A stretch of DNA of 34,000 nucleotides from Kangiella sp. (GTDB lineage Bacteria; Pseudomonadota; Gammaproteobacteria; Enterobacterales; Kangiellaceae), in the NCBI RefSeq assembly GCF_014762745.1, contig NZ_JABURJ010000116.1, positions 1 through 34,000 of the forward strand, read 5' to 3'. Position 1 is the first letter of the stretch. Each line of letters starts with the position of its first letter. The position numbers were made by a program, and so were the translations under genes. Positions 25,669 to 33,967 of the stretch are shown piece by piece. The notes under the pieces are model-generated. The model was given only the letters and a program-made list of their open reading frames with translations, had not been told where the DNA came from and made no database searches.

Positions 25669-26514
25669 TTAATCGACAAAAGCAGATTTGCGATACATCT
25701 GAGCCAGTTCCTGCCAAGCTGGATAGAGCCTAAAGCTCGTCGCCCCAATCGCACACACTGGAATAATACCGACTATTGCATTAGATACCAAGCAGTAGCG
25801 AGCCGAAGCCATATCTTTGTGAGTGATTTCTGCCTCTACAAAGTCAGGTTGGTTATTTAACAACCAACGCCGAACTGTGCCATTAACTCCTGCCAACTCT
25901 AACTTTGGCGTTTGCCACTGGTCATTAAGGTAAAAATAGATATTCGATTTAGTGCCACATATCACCTTGTCATTGAGGCTCATAATGCCGTCGAAGCAGT
26001 CCATCGGAACTTCCTCTGCCGCCAACACTTCAGCCAGTCGATTGCAGTGCTTAACGCCCGCTAAAGCAGGATGAATGATTGGTGGAGTTGAGCAAATGGC
26101 TAAACGGACCCCAGAATCAAAACTGGCCGAAGTGCTAATGGGTGACCAGCTCAAGATACGCTGCACCTCTGGAGAAGCAGGCGCTTTATAACCTCTTATC
26201 CCCGAACCTCGACTAATGGTCAATCGGACAACGCCATCGACCGCCCGCGAAATGTCCGGCTGTTCTTTAATGAAGGCCTGCAATTCCGCTTCAATAAGTG
26301 TTAACTCTAGAGACGGGAAACCAAGCCTTTTGGCACTAAACATCAAACGCTCAGAGTGCAAAGCCCAATGCTCAACTCGGCCGCCAGTGACTTTAATCGT
26401 CGTGAAAAATGCATCGCCATACAGCAAGCCACGATCCGAAATCGCAATCTCCTGGCTCGGCTGACCATTAAGCCATGTATGGCTGGATGAAATATTGGTG
26501 TCTTTCGAATTCAT
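25669..26514 (-). CDS. pabC: Aminodeoxychorismate lyase (4-amino-4-deoxychorismate lyase)
   Basis: This fold-IV PLP enzyme converts aminodeoxychorismate to p-aminobenzoate and pyruvate for folate synthesis. The 281-residue product has the family start (WLNGQP, SDRGLLYGDAFFTT) and the PLP-binding lysine K155 in ALAGVKHCNRLAEVLA. The ATG at 26514 is used rather than the TTG one codon earlier; no clear Shine-Dalgarno is visible. Branched-chain or D-amino-acid aminotransferases share the fold, but the position between fabF and mltG makes PabC the best call. It is 228 bp from fabF, across a REP-like repeat. Confidence 0.92.
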   Translation of the reverse strand: MNSKDTNISSSHTWLNGQPSQEIAISDRGLLYGDAFFTTIKVTGGRVEHWALHSERLMFSAKRLGFPSLELTLIEAELQAFIKEQPDISRAVDGVVRLTISRGSGIRGYKAPASPEVQRILSWSPISTSASFDSGVRLAICSTPPIIHPALAGVKHCNRLAEVLAAEEVPMDCFDGIMSLNDKVICGTKSNIYFYLNDQWQTPKLELAGVNGTVRRWLLNNQPDFVEAEITHKDMASARYCLVSNAIVGIIPVCAIGATSFRLYPAWQELAQMYRKSAFVD

Positions 26515-26640
26515 CAAAGCATTCTAATGCAAAAGCAAACAAGATACAGCGCAAATTTAAAAGCTCTTATTTGAAACCCGGGCAACAAAAAGGAACTCGC
26601 CGAGGGGTGAAAAACTGCATCTAGGAATGAGCCACTGGTT

Positions 26641-26668
26641 ATGGATCCCCGCTTTCGCGGGGATGACG
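26641..26668. repeat. REP-like palindrome between fabF and pabC
   Basis: ATCCCCGC (26645-26652), loop TTTC, GCGGGGAT (26657-26664), flanked by ATGG and GACGA. This type of short G+C-rich hairpin occurs in many copies in diverse bacterial genomes. No T run follows on either strand, so it is not a classic terminator, though it could stabilise the upstream mRNA end. Only one copy was seen here. Confidence 0.75.
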
Positions 26669-26742
26669 ACATGCGAGCCGATTATGAAAGTACCCAAACA
26701 ACGATTGGATTTATAATTGGAGTTAAATTACGAAAATAAAAG

Positions 26743-27984
26743 CTACTTTAATTTACTAAACACCAATGAACCATTAGTGCCACCAAAGCCAAATGAATTA
26801 CATATCGTGTTGTCGATTTTGGCTTCACGTGCGGTATGTGGCACATAATCCAAATCACAACCTTCACTTGGATGATCAAGATTGATGGTTGGTGGCGCTA
26901 CCTGATCACGAATGGCCAATACACTGAAAATAGCCTCAACTGCCCCGGCAGCACCAAGTAAGTGACCGGTCATCGACTTGGTTGAGCTGACTATAACTTT
27001 ACGTGCAGACTCGCCAAAAACGGTTTTAACTGCATTGGTTTCCGCTAAATCACCTGCTGGTGTTGAAGTACCGTGAGCATTTATGTACTGAATATCTTCA
27101 GGGTTAAGATTTGCATCCTGCAGTGCATTGTGCATGGCACTTGCTGCACCCTCACCATCTGCCGGCGGTGAAGTAATATGGAAAGCATCACCACTCATGC
27201 CAAAACCGGTCAGCTCGGCGTAAATTTTTGCACCACGGGCTTTGGCGTGCTCATATTCCTCAACCACCATAACACCAGCGCCATCACCCATTACAAAACC
27301 ATCACGATCTTTGTCCCAGGGGCGCGATGCTGCATGCGGATCATCGTTACGGGTAGAAAGCGCTTTTGCTGCAGCAAAACCACCTATTGAAACAGGCGTA
27401 GAGCCTTTTTCAGCGCCGCCAGCCAACATGGCATCAGCATCACCATAAGCGATCATACGCGCAGCGTGACCAATAGAATGAACGCCGGTTGTACAGGCAG
27501 TAACGATGGAAATATTAGGGCCTTTCAGGCCGTAGCGAATCGACAGGTGGCCTGAAATCATATTGATAATCGAACCCGGAATAAAGAAAGGAGAAATACG
27601 ACGCGGACCACGCTCATGATTCAGTATGGTCGTTTCTTCGATGGTCGTCATACCACCGATTCCAGCGCCAACGCACGCTCCGATTCGATGTGCATTCTGC
27701 TCGGTTACTTCAAGACCAGAATCTTCCCAGGCCTGGGCACCAGCCACAATGCCATACTGGATAAAGATATCCATTTTACGGGCATCTTTTTTCTCTAGAA
27801 TCGGCTCAGCATCAAAGTTTTTAACCGAACAGACAAATCGAGTGCTTAAATTGCTGGCATCAAAGTCTTCGATCATATTAGCACCGCTTCTTGATGCCAA
27901 AATGCCATCCCATGAATCTTTAATGTTGTTACCAAGCGGGCTTAACATGCCTAAACCGGTAACCACAACTCTACGTTTACTCAA
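26743..27984 (-). CDS. fabF: Beta-ketoacyl-ACP synthase II
   Basis: The 413-residue condensing enzyme elongates acyl-ACP with malonyl-ACP. The Cys-His-His triad is visible: C164 (TACTTGVHS), H304 ([11 protein letters not shown]) and H341 ([10 protein letters not shown]). Length and N-terminus ([19 protein letters not shown]) match the family exactly. The start codon is TTG, supported by AGAGG 8 bp upstream and by the conserved N-terminus; there is no ATG before the core. It follows acpP by 218 bp with a strong hairpin between, so it may be expressed at a lower level or from its own promoter. Confidence 0.96.
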   Translation of the reverse strand: MSKRRVVVTGLGMLSPLGNNIKDSWDGILASRSGANMIEDFDASNLSTRFVCSVKNFDAEPILEKKDARKMDIFIQYGIVAGAQAWEDSGLEVTEQNAHRIGACVGAGIGGMTTIEETTILNHERGPRRISPFFIPGSIINMISGHLSIRYGLKGPNISIVTACTTGVHSIGHAARMIAYGDADAMLAGGAEKGSTPVSIGGFAAAKALSTRNDDPHAASRPWDKDRDGFVMGDGAGVMVVEEYEHAKARGAKIYAELTGFGMSGDAFHITSPPADGEGAASAMHNALQDANLNPEDIQYINAHGTSTPAGDLAETNAVKTVFGESARKVIVSSTKSMTGHLLGAAGAVEAIFSVLAIRDQVAPPTINLDHPSEGCDLDYVPHTAREAKIDNTICNSFGFGGTNGSLVFSKLK

Positions 27985-28126
27985 GGAAATTACCTCTCGT
28001 TCAGTATTCAGTTATCAGCCCTGCGAGCAGTTTAAGTTTGAGTCAGCAGGACATTTCTTCAGCCACATGAAGGGCTTATTACGCCCAGAAATTTTTAAGC
28101 TCTATTTTTATAAGCTATAAAAACAC

Positions 28127-28160
28127 AAATGGGCAAAATACTTTCGTATTTTACCCATTT
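28127..28160 (-). terminator. Strong hairpin (terminator or attenuator) between acpP and fabF
   Basis: AAATGGGCAAAATAC (28127-28141), loop TTTC, GTATTTTACCCATTT (28146-28160): 14 of 15 pairs. On the minus strand the sequence after the stem is GTGTTTTTATAG, so it can act as a terminator about 45 bp beyond acpP. Partial read-through into fabF would explain a high acpP to fabF ratio. Confidence 0.75.
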
Positions 28161-28202
28161 TTGATTCGCTAAATATTACGAATAAATTGCAGACGAGTTA
28201 AA

Positions 28203-28442
28203 TTACGCGTCAACATTCGCCTTAATGTAGTCAATAGCGGCTTGAACTGTGTTGATTTTCTCAGCTTCTTCGTCTGGAATCTCAGTATCAAACTCTTCTT
28301 CAAGAGCCATTACCAATTCAACGGTATCCAATGAATCCGCACCTAAATCATCAACAAAAGAAGCTTCAGCAGTCACTTCTTCTTCTTTAACACCTAATTG
28401 CTCAACAACGATGTTCTTTACGCGTTCTTCGATAGTACTCAT
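28203..28442 (-). CDS. acpP: Acyl carrier protein
   Basis: The 79-residue acidic protein carries the acyl chain during fatty acid synthesis. S37 in [11 protein letters not shown] is the 4'-phosphopantetheine attachment site. Length and sequence ([18 protein letters not shown]) are almost identical to other gammaproteobacterial AcpP. AGGA lies about 10 bp upstream of the ATG. It has a candidate promoter of its own and a strong downstream hairpin, suiting a very abundant short mRNA. Confidence 0.98.
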   Translation of the reverse strand: MSTIEERVKNIVVEQLGVKEEEVTAEASFVDDLGADSLDTVELVMALEEEFDTEIPDEEAEKINTVQAAIDYIKANVDA

Positions 28443-28471
28443 CTGTTTTAAATCCTCTTGTATATCACAGT

Positions 28472-28477
28472 ATTATA
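28472..28477 (-). promoter_or_regulatory. Candidate -10 element for acpP
   Basis: A perfect TATAAT on the minus strand, about 30 bp before the acpP ATG. No good -35 hexamer stands at 16-18 bp (closest AGTTAA at 17), so the promoter may rely on other contacts. The 220-bp fabG-acpP gap leaves room for it. Confidence 0.5.
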
Positions 28478-28662
28478 CTGCGACGGTAGTTTAGTTAACT
28501 CCAGCAAACTTGCAAGTTTAAATTCACTTTTTTAGCAAAGGTCAGACCTGCATCAAGTTTTGCATAATAGCAGAATTGGCCGCTATTTTAATATGACAGT
28601 TGGTTAATTTAAAGCTGTTATATGGCCAATGGTCAGAACAGACTTTGGCCGTAATATCCGCT

Positions 28663-29409
28663 TTAAACCATGTGCATGCCGCCGTTGACGTTAATCGTTT
28701 CGCCAGTGATGTAACCCGCTTCGTCAGAAGCCAGGAAGTTCACAGCGCTGGCAATCTCTTCTGGCTGACCTAAACGAGCCATCGGAATCTGGTCAAACAT
28801 GGCCTGACGCTGTTCGTCGTTAAGTGCTTTGGTCATGTCGGTATCAATAAAGCCAGGGGCCACCACGTTAACCGTAATACCGCGCGAACCTACCTCGCGT
28901 GCCAATGATTTGGAGAAACCAATCAAACCGGCTTTAGCGGCTGAATAGTTAGCCTGACCAGCATTACCCATTGTGCCAACAACAGAACCGATAGTAATGA
29001 TACGACCCCACTTTGACTTCATCATGCTACGCAAACAGGCTTTTGACAGGCGGAAAATCGAAGTCAGGTTAGTATTCAGAATACTCTCCCACTCCTCGTC
29101 TTTCATACGCATAAGAAGGTTATCGCGCGTAATACCAGCATTATTCACCAGAATATCTGGCGTACGACCATATTCGCCTTTTATGGCGTCTAGAACACTT
29201 TCGATACTTTCAGGATCGGTCACATTAAGGGCCATTCCCACGCCATTTAAGCCAGCCGCTTTAAAGTTCTCGGTAATTTTTTCAGCACCGCTTTCAGAGG
29301 TTGCAGTACCAATAACCGTTGCACCTGACTGGGCTAAACGGTGAGCAATAGCCTGACCAATACCACGACTGGCGCCAGTCACTAATGCAATTTTGTCATT
29401 CAAACTCAT
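28663..29409 (-). CDS. fabG: 3-oxoacyl-ACP reductase
   Basis: This NADPH-dependent short-chain dehydrogenase performs the first reduction of the elongation cycle. In 248 residues it shows the cofactor motif TGASRGIG (11-18), NNAG (89-92), and the catalytic tetrad N114, S142, Y155 and K159 (YSAAKAG). The ending GGMHMV is typical of FabG. AAGGA lies 8 bp before the ATG, 52 bp after fabD, consistent with co-transcription. Confidence 0.97.
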   Translation of the reverse strand: MSLNDKIALVTGASRGIGQAIAHRLAQSGATVIGTATSESGAEKITENFKAAGLNGVGMALNVTDPESIESVLDAIKGEYGRTPDILVNNAGITRDNLLMRMKDEEWESILNTNLTSIFRLSKACLRSMMKSKWGRIITIGSVVGTMGNAGQANYSAAKAGLIGFSKSLAREVGSRGITVNVVAPGFIDTDMTKALNDEQRQAMFDQIPMARLGQPEEIASAVNFLASDEAGYITGETINVNGGMHMV

Positions 29410-29461
29410 GGTGTATTTCCTTTCAAATTATTCTGTTTATCAGCAAAACTTATTTCTGCGA

Positions 29462-30391
29462 TCAGTCAGAAAGCGCTGCTTCGAATTTGTCTAAAGTCCC
29501 CAAAGGTGCTGCATTAAGCTCACGATCAATACGCTTGGCCAAACCACACAACACATTACCCGGGCCACATTCAAATAAGTTCAGCGCACCTTCCGTCTTT
29601 AGTTTTTGCACTGTTTCTGTCCAGCGAACAGGATTGTACAGCTGACGAATCAAAGCATCTTTAATTGCTTTAGGATCTGACTCAACAGCCACATCCACAT
29701 TATTAATCACCGGGATTACAGGAGTGTTAATGTTGATACTTTCAAGCATGTGAGCAAGCTTATCGGCCGCAGGACGCATCAACGCGCAATGAGAAGGAAC
29801 GCTGACAGGAAGCGGCAAGGCACGCTTAGCACCGGCAGTTTTACAGGCTTCCATGGCACGCTCAACGGCAGCAGCACTACCAGCAATCACGACCTGGCCA
29901 GGCGAATTATAATTTACCGCCTCAACCACTTCATCCTGGGCGGCAAGCGCACAGGCATCACGAACCTTTTCATCATCCAGACCAATGATAGCCGCCATTT
30001 TGCCAGTACCTTCCGGTACGGCTAGCTGCATGAACTGACCACGAGCTTCCACCAATTTAACGGCATCGGCCAACTCAATAACTCCAGCAGCTACAAGCGC
30101 GCTATATTCACCCAGACTGTGGCCGGCCAGGAATGCAGGCTGTTCGCCACCTTCCTGTTGCCACAAACGCCACAAAGCGACACTGGCTGTTAACAAAGCT
30201 GGTTGAGTGAACTCAGTCTGGTTCAACTTGCCCTCTTCATCCTTTTGCACCAGCTGCCACAGGTCATAGCCCAAAGCTTCCGAAGCCTCAGCAAAGGTGT
30301 GTTCGATGATAGGATATTTTTCAGCGATATCGCTAAGCATACCAACCGCCTGCGAACCCTGACCTGGAAATATAAATGCTGTTTTACTCAT
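29462..30391 (-). CDS. fabD: Malonyl-CoA:ACP transacylase
   Basis: The 309-residue enzyme loads malonyl groups onto ACP. The nucleophile S92 lies in GHSLGEYSA and the partner H201 in VPSHCALM; the oxyanion segment FPGQGSQ is at 8-14. Length matches the family. It begins after a 573-bp repeat-filled gap from fabH, which is unusual because the two are normally adjacent, so fabD probably has its own promoter. The Shine-Dalgarno is weak (AAGA). Confidence 0.97.
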   Translation of the reverse strand: MSKTAFIFPGQGSQAVGMLSDIAEKYPIIEHTFAEASEALGYDLWQLVQKDEEGKLNQTEFTQPALLTASVALWRLWQQEGGEQPAFLAGHSLGEYSALVAAGVIELADAVKLVEARGQFMQLAVPEGTGKMAAIIGLDDEKVRDACALAAQDEVVEAVNYNSPGQVVIAGSAAAVERAMEACKTAGAKRALPLPVSVPSHCALMRPAADKLAHMLESININTPVIPVINNVDVAVESDPKAIKDALIRQLYNPVRWTETVQKLKTEGALNLFECGPGNVLCGLAKRIDRELNAAPLGTLDKFEAALSD

Positions 30392-30433
30392 AATTAAATC
30401 TTTTTATTCAATTGGTTATCGGATTTATTTAAA

Positions 30434-30456
30434 GCTGAATCTCATAAAGAATCAGC
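30434..30456 (-). promoter_or_regulatory. Hairpin in the fabD leader region
   Basis: GCTGAATCT (30434-30442) pairs with AGAATCAGC (30448-30456) with one mismatch and a 5-nt loop, about 45 bp before the fabD ATG. It lacks a T run. It may be a leader structure or an operator; evidence is limited to symmetry. Confidence 0.3.
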
Positions 30457-30503
30457 AGCGATTTATGTGTTTAGACGACTTAAATATTTATTTATAAGCC
30501 TTT

Positions 30504-30584
30504 GTAGGTTGGATAAGTAAAGTGCCATTCAACAAAAATCACCATTGTTCGAATGTCGGATGACCCTTTACTTATCCTACCTAC
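30504..30584. repeat. REP-like inverted repeat with 19-bp arms
   Basis: GTAGGTTGGATAAGTAAAG (30504-30522) is repeated in inverse at 30566-30584 with one mismatch (18 of 19), 43 bp apart. The GTAGG-type ends resemble REP/BIME arrangements in gammaproteobacteria, where paired inverted copies are spread by a RAYT transposase; no such gene is in the window. Confidence 0.75.
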
Positions 30585-30608
30585 CTTTATTCATTTAGCT
30601 TTTATAGC

Positions 30609-30626
30609 GGTGCGTCACGACGCACC
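30609..30626. repeat. Short REP-like hairpin
   Basis: GGTGCGTC (30609-30616), 2-nt centre, GACGCACC (30619-30626), followed by CTAC. The wording GGTGCGTC-GACGCACCCTAC is typical of interspersed REP-type sequences. It lies 24 bp from the larger inverted repeat and may belong to the same cluster. Confidence 0.65.
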
Positions 30627-30653
30627 CTACAAATGATTCTGAAACTCAGCGCA

Positions 30654-30744
30654 ACCGAAAAAGAGCTAGACAATGCTGAGGCGAGGCATCGATGTTTGAA
30701 AAGTGCGGCGTTGAGTCCACTCAATAACAAGCTTTTCAAACATT
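30654..30744. repeat. 91-bp direct repeat, copy 1 (half element)
   Basis: Identical to 30837-30927 at 89 of 91 positions (differences at C/A near 30705 and 30718). It contains the inner inverted repeat ATGTTTGAAAAG / CTTTTCAAACAT but lacks the right outer arm found at copy 2, so it looks like a truncated or diverged copy. Confidence 0.85.
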
Positions 30745-30836
30745 GCTACTACCGACACGTCCTCTTCTTTAAAGGGCGAGGCTAAGCTGAAACGCGGCAT
30801 AAAAATGTTCCAAATATCATTCTTCAGCTCAGCTCC

Positions 30837-30927
30837 ACCGAAAAAGAGCTAGACAATGCTGAGGCGAGGCATCGATGTTTGAAAAGTGAGGCGTTGAGTC
30901 AACTCAATAACAAGCTTTTCAAACATT
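30837..30927. repeat. 91-bp direct repeat, copy 2
   Basis: Second copy, 183 bp from the first. The similarity extends loosely to the left (ATTCT...CTCAGC...ACCG in both). This copy continues into a matching right half that completes a long palindrome. Confidence 0.85.
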
Positions 30928-30962
30928 CGATAACAAAGCCTCAGCGCAGTATTAGCTCTTTT
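30842..30962 (-). repeat. 121-bp nested palindrome beside the fabH stop codon
   Basis: Four nested pairs of arms share one centre: AAAAGAGCTA/TAGCTCTTTT (30842-30851, 30953-30962), GCTGAGGC/GCCTCAGC (30858-30865, 30938-30945), ATGTTTGAAAAG/CTTTTCAAACAT (30875-30886, 30915-30926) and TTGAGT/ACTCAA (30894-30899, 30902-30907). On the minus strand it ends in TAGCTCTTTTTCGG, so it could also serve as the fabH terminator. The structure resembles a MITE or a folded repeat element rather than a simple terminator. Confidence 0.8.
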
Positions 30963-30964
30963 GA

Positions 30965-31927
30965 TCAATATTTTATTAGGGCGGAACCCCACGTAAACCC
31001 ACCCCCAAAACTCTCCAACAAACACACATCACCGCGCTTAATGCGACCATCTTCAATCGCTTCACACATGGCTAAAGGAATTGATGCACTGGATGTGTTG
31101 CCATGACGATCAACCGCCACAACGACTTTATCCATAGACGCACCGAGTTTCTTGGCTGTTGCCTGGATAATTCGAATATTGGCCTGATGAGGAATTAGCC
31201 AGTCAATATCTTCTTTTTGCATATTGTTGGCTTCAAGGGTTTCATCGACGATTTGGCTCAGTGTTTTCACTGCAACCTTAAAGACTTCGTTGCCACGCAT
31301 AACAATTTGCGGCTCTGGGAACTCGCCTAACTGGCCTCTTAGACCATTATTACAGTACAGGAGGTCGCCATAACCACCATCTGCGTGAATATGGGTCGAT
31401 AGAATGCCTGGTTCTTCACTTGAAGTTACAACCGCTGCACCTGCGCCATCACCAAAAATCACACAAGTCGAACGGTCATCCCAATTCACCAGACGCGATA
31501 GCACTTCTGTGCCGACGACTAATACGTTTTTGCGATGGCCGGTTTTAATAAACTGGTCAGCGATACTTAAACCATAAACAAAGCCTGGGCAGGCGGTGGT
31601 GATATCAAATGCTGGTACGCCACCAATGCCTAATGCATGTCCGATATAACAGGCAACGCTCGGGAACATCTTATCCGGCGTAGCAGTACCGACAATAATC
31701 ATGTCGATGTCAGTGGCTTCAATGCCGGAATTCTCAATCGCCTTCTTGGCAGCTTCAACACCCAAGTCTGATGCTGACTGATCATCAGCAGCGATATGAC
31801 GCTTTTTAATACCGGTGCGCTCAGTAATCCACGCGTCGGTGGTATCGACCATTTTTTCAAGATCAGCGTTGGTTAAAACCTTTTCCGGCAAATAACTGCC
31901 CATACCAAGAATTTTAGAATATTTCAC
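30965..31927 (-). CDS. fabH: Beta-ketoacyl-ACP synthase III
   Basis: The enzyme starts fatty acid synthesis by condensing acetyl-CoA with malonyl-ACP. The 320-residue product has the Cys-His-Asn triad C113 ([12 protein letters not shown]), H247 (IPHQANIRI) and N277 ([11 protein letters not shown]). The ending [13 protein letters not shown] is the family norm. The start codon is GTG with AAAGGG 8 bp upstream, and the N-terminus ([14 protein letters not shown]) confirms it. It follows plsX by 117 bp. Confidence 0.97.
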   Translation of the reverse strand: MKYSKILGMGSYLPEKVLTNADLEKMVDTTDAWITERTGIKKRHIAADDQSASDLGVEAAKKAIENSGIEATDIDMIIVGTATPDKMFPSVACYIGHALGIGGVPAFDITTACPGFVYGLSIADQFIKTGHRKNVLVVGTEVLSRLVNWDDRSTCVIFGDGAGAAVVTSSEEPGILSTHIHADGGYGDLLYCNNGLRGQLGEFPEPQIVMRGNEVFKVAVKTLSQIVDETLEANNMQKEDIDWLIPHQANIRIIQATAKKLGASMDKVVVAVDRHGNTSSASIPLAMCEAIEDGRIKRGDVCLLESFGGGFTWGSALIKY

Positions 31928-32044
31928 ACTTACTACCCTTTAATCATTCACCGGATATTTATCTACAAACGACTCATCTACTGACTTTGTGAGAAAAAAT
32001 CCACATGAGTATCTACAAATCTTAATGGCCACTGGCTGAATAGA

Positions 32045-33082
32045 CTAGCGTTCTATTGGCAATACCAGATGGCTTACTTTATTTTGGATTTCTTGAGGAA
32101 CTTGGCGTTCAATCTCAGAAATCGCTTTATTTATCGCGCACAAAGTCGCTTTGATATCAGCAGAACCGTGACTCTTGATCACAATTTCGCGTAATCCTAA
32201 CAGACTTGCCCCGTTATACTGGTCGGGGTTGATGCGCTTTTGGAAACTTTTTAAGACGGGTTTGACCATCGCCGCAATCAATTTGCTGCGCCAATTGCGA
32301 GTAAACTCAACCTTCAGCTGATCATACAGGAAACGAGTAATTCCTTCACAGGCTTTAAGAACATTATTACCGGTAAAGCCATCACAAACTATGACATCCA
32401 CATCACCATTAAATATCTGATTTGCTTCGACATAACCTACATACTTGATTTCGGCCTGCTTGCTTAGGATATCACCTGCCAGCTTGATGCTATCCCTGCC
32501 CTTACTCTGCTCTTCACCAATGTTCAGCAACGCCACCCTGGGTTCATCCTTCCCATCAACGGCCTGACACATAACATGGCCCATCATGGCAAAACTGGTT
32601 AGCTGCTCAGCGCTGGCATCAATATTGGCGCCCAGATCGAGCATGTGAGTTACAGTGCCTTTTTTATTCGGCAATTCTGCAACAATCGCAGGACGCTCAA
32701 CACCGGGTAAGGTGCCAATCAGAATAGTCGCCAGCGCCATCAAAGCGCCGGTATTACCTGCGCTCACGCAAGCATCTGCAACATTATCACAAACAAGCTG
32801 CAAACTGACGCGCATACTGGAATCGGATTTATTGCGAATGGCCTGAGATGGCTTTTCGTCCATAGCGATGACTTCGGACGCATGCTGAATACGCAAACGC
32901 TCGCCGAATATGTCAAAAGCCTTGGGATTGATTCTAGAAACCTGCTTTTTGACCTCTTCTTGATGGCCAACCAGGTAAATAGTGATGTCAGAATGGATTT
33001 CCAGCGCCTTTAACGCGGCTGGAATAATAACTGAGGGGCCATAATCGCCCCCCATACAATCTATCGCTAGAGTTTTAGTCAC
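32045..33082 (-). CDS. plsX: Phosphate acyltransferase PlsX
   Basis: The enzyme makes acyl-phosphate from acyl-ACP for the PlsY step of phospholipid synthesis. The 345-residue product has the characteristic start LAIDCMGGDYGPSVIIPAAL and the conserved CVSAGNTGALMA, MLDLGAN, ALLNIGEE and CDGFTGNNVLK motifs. The start codon is GTG without an evident Shine-Dalgarno, but the conserved N-terminus leaves no alternative. It lies between rpmF (143 bp upstream) and fabH. Confidence 0.96.
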   Translation of the reverse strand: MTKTLAIDCMGGDYGPSVIIPAALKALEIHSDITIYLVGHQEEVKKQVSRINPKAFDIFGERLRIQHASEVIAMDEKPSQAIRNKSDSSMRVSLQLVCDNVADACVSAGNTGALMALATILIGTLPGVERPAIVAELPNKKGTVTHMLDLGANIDASAEQLTSFAMMGHVMCQAVDGKDEPRVALLNIGEEQSKGRDSIKLAGDILSKQAEIKYVGYVEANQIFNGDVDVIVCDGFTGNNVLKACEGITRFLYDQLKVEFTRNWRSKLIAAMVKPVLKSFQKRINPDQYNGASLLGLREIVIKSHGSADIKATLCAINKAISEIERQVPQEIQNKVSHLVLPIER

Positions 33083-33225
33083 GGGAACAGGTCAACATCA
33101 TTCGGTTGTTAACGGTAAACTTATCATTGTTTTAGCCAGCTTTGAAACTAGCAACCAATAATAAATCGTTTCGGACCAAACACTAATCTTTCGTAGAGAC
33201 TCAAAAAGAGCACTCTAAAAAAGAA

Positions 33226-33390
33226 TTAAACGACTTTACGACCTTTGTAGAAACCGTCTTTAGTCACGTGGTGACGACGATGGATTTCACCAGTTTCATT
33301 TTCAACTGATAAAGTTGGTGCGCTCAAAGAGTCGTGCGAGCGACGCATGCCACGCTTAGAGCGAGTTTTGCGATTCTGTTGTACAGCCAT
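33226..33390 (-). CDS. rpmF: 50S ribosomal protein L32
   Basis: A 54-residue basic protein of the large ribosomal subunit: it begins [20 protein letters not shown] and ends FYKGRKVV. Both the N-terminal [14 protein letters not shown] block and [17 protein letters not shown] are diagnostic. It lacks the four zinc-binding cysteines found in some L32 forms, as in other gammaproteobacteria. AGGAG stands 7 bp before the ATG. It follows yceD by 14 bp, the universal yceD-rpmF-plsX order. Confidence 0.98.
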   Translation of the reverse strand: MAVQQNRKTRSKRGMRRSHDSLSAPTLSVENETGEIHRRHHVTKDGFYKGRKVV

Positions 33391-33404
33391 TAGCGTTCTC
33401 CTGC

Positions 33405-33929
33405 TTAATCAAACTTTAAATCTTTTAAGGCATTAAAAGGATTATCCTTTTCTGCCTGCTCAATTGCTTCTTCTGGAAGCTCACCTGCCTGATAAGTTTC
33501 CAGTTCTTCACACTCACCGAATAAAGGAATGAGTGGTAGCGATAAAATCAGCTCATCTTCTACTGCTGATTTTATATCTAATCCGTCTTCTCCAACAAGC
33601 ACCGGCTCTACGTCATCAGGGACATTAGCCATTTGCTCTTCCGAATACACCGGACGCAAAGTTGCCTGTCGGTCAAGTTTGAACATAAAAGGTTCAGTAC
33701 AGCCCTGACATACTAATTCGACTTCACCAGTGAGAGCCACATGCAGTGAAGTTGTACGAGTATCTTTAACCCTTTCACCATTGATTTTACAGTGAATTTC
33801 GCCTTTTGATGAATTCAACAACTGGCGAAAACGCTCGAAATAATCAATCTCAAGGGTGGCATCTATTTCTTTGCCCTGGTCCACGAATTTATTGGGACTG
33901 AGCGATGCCGGGAACCTGCGACTTGACAT
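33405..33929 (-). CDS. yceD: YceD/DUF177 family protein (23S rRNA accumulation protein)
   Basis: The 174-residue acidic protein belongs to DUF177, whose members in E. coli support 23S rRNA accumulation. The CxxC motif is present (VCQGCTEPF), as are [15 protein letters not shown] and the conserved ending [13 protein letters not shown] choose the ATG at 33929: the in-frame ATG at 33947 lies inside the predicted promoter, between the -35 and -10, and would not be in a transcript made from it. No Shine-Dalgarno precedes either ATG; the predicted transcript would start about three bases before the chosen one. It leads the rpmF-plsX-fab run. Confidence 0.92.
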   Translation of the reverse strand: MSSRRFPASLSPNKFVDQGKEIDATLEIDYFERFRQLLNSSKGEIHCKINGERVKDTRTTSLHVALTGEVELVCQGCTEPFMFKLDRQATLRPVYSEEQMANVPDDVEPVLVGEDGLDIKSAVEDELILSLPLIPLFGECEELETYQAGELPEEAIEQAEKDNPFNALKDLKFD

Positions 33930-33938
33930 AGGCGCGCA

Positions 33939-33967
33939 ATAATACATATATCTTGTGGTCTAGTCAA
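33939..33967 (-). promoter_or_regulatory. Strong sigma-70 promoter for yceD-rpmF
   Basis: On the minus strand TTGACT (33962-33967), exactly 17 bp, then TATTAT (33939-33944): five of six matches in each hexamer. The predicted start point is near 33932, only about three bases before the yceD ATG at 33929. Confidence 0.72.

Larger units (their letters stand above)
30392..30964. other. 573-bp repeat-filled intergenic region between fabH and fabD
   Basis: No gene is visible here. From low to high coordinates it holds the fabD leader with an imperfect 9-bp hairpin (30434-30456), a 19-bp-arm inverted repeat, an 8-bp-arm hairpin, and two 91-bp direct repeats, the second within a nested palindrome that ends two bases from the fabH stop. 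Confidence 0.8.

Noticed and set aside
27626-28120. 164-codon plus-strand ORF over the fabF start
   Set aside because: It is antisense to the conserved fabF N-terminus, has no ribosome binding site, and its composition is that of a shadow frame.
28575-28630. Inverted repeat ATTGGCC / GGCCAAT between fabG and acpP
   Set aside because: Seven-base arms 42 bp apart without a consistent inner stem or T run; probably chance.
28973-29344. 123-codon plus-strand ORF inside fabG
   Set aside because: Antisense to a fully conserved essential gene; shadow of its codon pattern.
30654-30927. Possible CRISPR-like repeats
   Set aside because: Only two 91-bp copies with a 92-bp gap, internal symmetry and no cas genes; not an array.
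33200-33225. Possible terminator after rpmF (AGAG-TG-CTCTTTTT)
   Set aside because: Four-base stem with a two-base loop is not stable enough, and plsX is expected to be co-transcribed.
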